The notes beneath the pieces were generated by a model. That model was not told the origin of the DNA, made no database searches, and saw only the letters and a program-made list of their open reading frames with translations. This document shows positions 6,035 to 7,366 of a DNA stretch of 7,366 nucleotides, one piece after another (within the stretch, counting starts at the first letter, position 1; every line of letters starts with the position of its first letter). This stretch comes from JBNKDD01 sp050288085 (lineage in GTDB: Bacteria; Chloroflexota; Anaerolineae; Aggregatilineales; UBA3940): contig JBNKDD010000291.1 of NCBI GenBank assembly GCA_050288085.1, forward strand, positions 1 to 7,366, written 5' to 3'. The position numbers and the translations under genes are program-made.

Positions 6035-7366
6035 ATGCCCCAGAGTATAGAAATGCAAGCAGTTGATCGGAAAACTCGGGCAAGTCTGAGAGCTATCCCA
6101 AAACCCTATCGTTCTCCTACCGACAGAATCCTTGATTTCGCCGAGTGTTCAATGGGATTTTCCGTCAGAGAGGCCCAAAGAGAAGCCGCCCGCTGCCTCC
6201 ACTGTCCAGAACCAGCCGCCTGTGTCTTATCCTGCCCTATCGAAAATGATATCCCCACTATACTCTGGTACGTTGAGCAGGGCGACTTTATTACTGCCGC
6301 CGAGATGTATCGGCAGAACAATCCCCTGCCGGAGATATGCGGGCGGGTCTGCCCGGATGAATCGTCCTGTGCAACGGCCTGCGTCTTAGTCAGGCGCGAT
6401 AAAGGGATTAACACCCAGGCCATTGAGATGTTTATTGCCGATTACCAGAGAGAGCACGGCGGTGTCCCCCTGCCCCCGAAAGAAGCTCCAACCGGGAAAA
6501 AGGTGGCTGTTATTGGGGCTGGCCCTGCCGGAATGACCGCAGCCGAAGACCTGACCATCAAAGGCCATGAGGTAACCGTCTATGATGCGATGCCCACCGT
6601 CGGCGGCCTGCTGGTTTATGGCATCCCCAACTTCAAACTGGACAAGTCACTGGTGCAGTGGAAAGCCGACTGGCTAAGAGAACTGGGCATCAACTTCGTC
6701 ATGAATACCAGGATCGGCGAGGATGTCACACTAGACAACCTCCTGGACGAAGAAGGCTATGACGCCATCTTCCTCGGCACCGGTTCGCTGGTCGAGGCAT
6801 CCATGAACATCCCAGGTGAAGACCTTGGCCGGGTGTATAAAGCGCTTCAGTTCCTTGCCTGCTCCAATCTACCGGAAGAACTGCTCCCACCTGAGAACTG
6901 TGGCAGGATGACAGTCGGGAAACGGGTAGCCGTCATTGGAGGGGGTGACACCGGAACGGACTGCATGCGTACCGCCATCCGGCTGGGGGCTAAGGAAGTA
7001 ATTTGCTACTATCGCCGCACCGAAACCGAGATGCCCGGCAATGCCAAAGAACGCCATCATGCAGAAGAAGAGGGTGCACACATTGAATATCTCACTGCAC
7101 CGGTTGAAATCCTTGACCTGAATGGCGATGGCGCAGTTGATGCCATGAAGATGATCAGGATGCAGCTTGGTGAACCAGACTCCTCTGGCCGCCGCCGCCC
7201 AATTCCGATTGAGGGATCTGAATACATCGTGGAAGTTGACGATGTTGTTTTATCAATTGGTTTCTGGCCTGATCCACTGCTCGGAGAAACGACCAAAGAC
7301 CTTGAGACTCACAAGTGGGGGCTGATCGTAGCCGATAAGGTAACCGGCCAAACCAGCCGCCCGGAG
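6035..7366 (+). CDS. GltD-like NAD(P)/FAD iron-sulfur oxidoreductase, 3' end beyond window
   Basis: The 444 residues visible run uninterrupted to the right edge, so the C-terminus is missing. The N-terminal part is the Fe-S domain shared by glutamate synthase small subunits and dihydropyrimidine dehydrogenase: C54-x2-C57-x5-C63-x3-C67P and C102-x3-C106-x5-C112-x3-C116. Next come the FAD-binding VIGAGPAG (GxGxxG 161-166), GGLLVYGIPNFKL, which is typical of the family, and the NAD(P)-binding VIGGGDTG (302-307) followed by YYRR. The visible end, QTSRPE, lies just before the usual second FAD contact (VFAGGD). It probably moves electrons between NAD(P)H, FAD and Fe-S clusters. GltD (glutamate synthesis), the stand-alone homotetrameric GltA form, NfnB/SudA and subunits of larger redox complexes all share this architecture, and the partner gene is not visible. 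AGGAGG (6024-6029) lies five bases before the ATG. Possible regulation by a CRP/FNR-type protein is suggested by the dyad upstream. Confidence 0.9.
   Translation, partial: MPQSIEMQAVDRKTRASLRAIPKPYRSPTDRILDFAECSMGFSVREAQREAARCLHCPEPAACVLSCPIENDIPTILWYVEQGDFITAAEMYRQNNPLPEICGRVCPDESSCATACVLVRRDKGINTQAIEMFIADYQREHGGVPLPPKEAPTGKKVAVIGAGPAGMTAAEDLTIKGHEVTVYDAMPTVGGLLVYGIPNFKLDKSLVQWKADWLRELGINFVMNTRIGEDVTLDNLLDEEGYDAIFLGTGSLVEASMNIPGEDLGRVYKALQFLACSNLPEELLPPENCGRMTVGKRVAVIGGGDTGTDCMRTAIRLGAKEVICYYRRTETEMPGNAKERHHAEEEGAHIEYLTAPVEILDLNGDGAVDAMKMIRMQLGEPDSSGRRRPIPIEGSEYIVEVDDVVLSIGFWPDPLLGETTKDLETHKWGLIVADKVTGQTSRPE

Overview
This window reads as chromosomal DNA of a free-living, probably anaerobic bacterium. 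The organism is not identified by any marker here. The gene set and moderate GC content would fit a Chloroflexota (Anaerolineae-like) genome, but that is a low-confidence guess from general gene style. There is no mobile element, tRNA, rRNA or CRISPR array.

Layout, left to right. Positions 1-128 are the 3' flank of a gene outside the window and end in a strong rho-independent terminator reading rightwards (79-123). A UbiE/COQ5-type SAM-dependent methyltransferase lies on the minus strand (129-902). Divergent from it, on the plus strand, is a short membrane-anchored thioredoxin-like gene (949-1377) whose reading frame is crossed by one in-frame TGA at 1120-1122. That TGA falls exactly where the first Cys of the thioredoxin CxxC motif should be (U-S-T-C), and the thioredoxin fold continues in the same frame to a TAG stop. 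A hairpin with a G-first apical loop follows at a distance usual for a bacterial SECIS. I read it as a selenoprotein that standard gene calling would split or discard. It converges on a minus-strand asparagine synthase (1389-3263), whose catalytic Cys2 reads as Gly.

Next come a plus-strand GNAT-type acyltransferase-like protein (3420-4553) and, convergent with it, a minus-strand epoxyqueuosine reductase, queG (4559-5677). A 357-base regulatory gap (5678-6034) holds a perfect -10 box for queG, a 9+9 palindrome, a CRP/FNR-like dyad and repeated TGTCA/TGACA half-sites. The gap leads into a plus-strand GltD-like iron-sulfur flavoprotein oxidoreductase that runs off the right edge (6035-7366).

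The genes are mostly single transcription units on alternating strands, so neighbourhood says little about shared pathways. Redox chemistry recurs: a Sec/Cys thioredoxin probably outside the membrane, a cobalamin and Fe-S enzyme (QueG), and an Fe-S/FAD/NAD(P) oxidoreductase. The main discovery candidate is the Sec-containing thioredoxin with its putative SECIS. The Cys2-to-Gly change in the asparagine synthase is the second most notable point.
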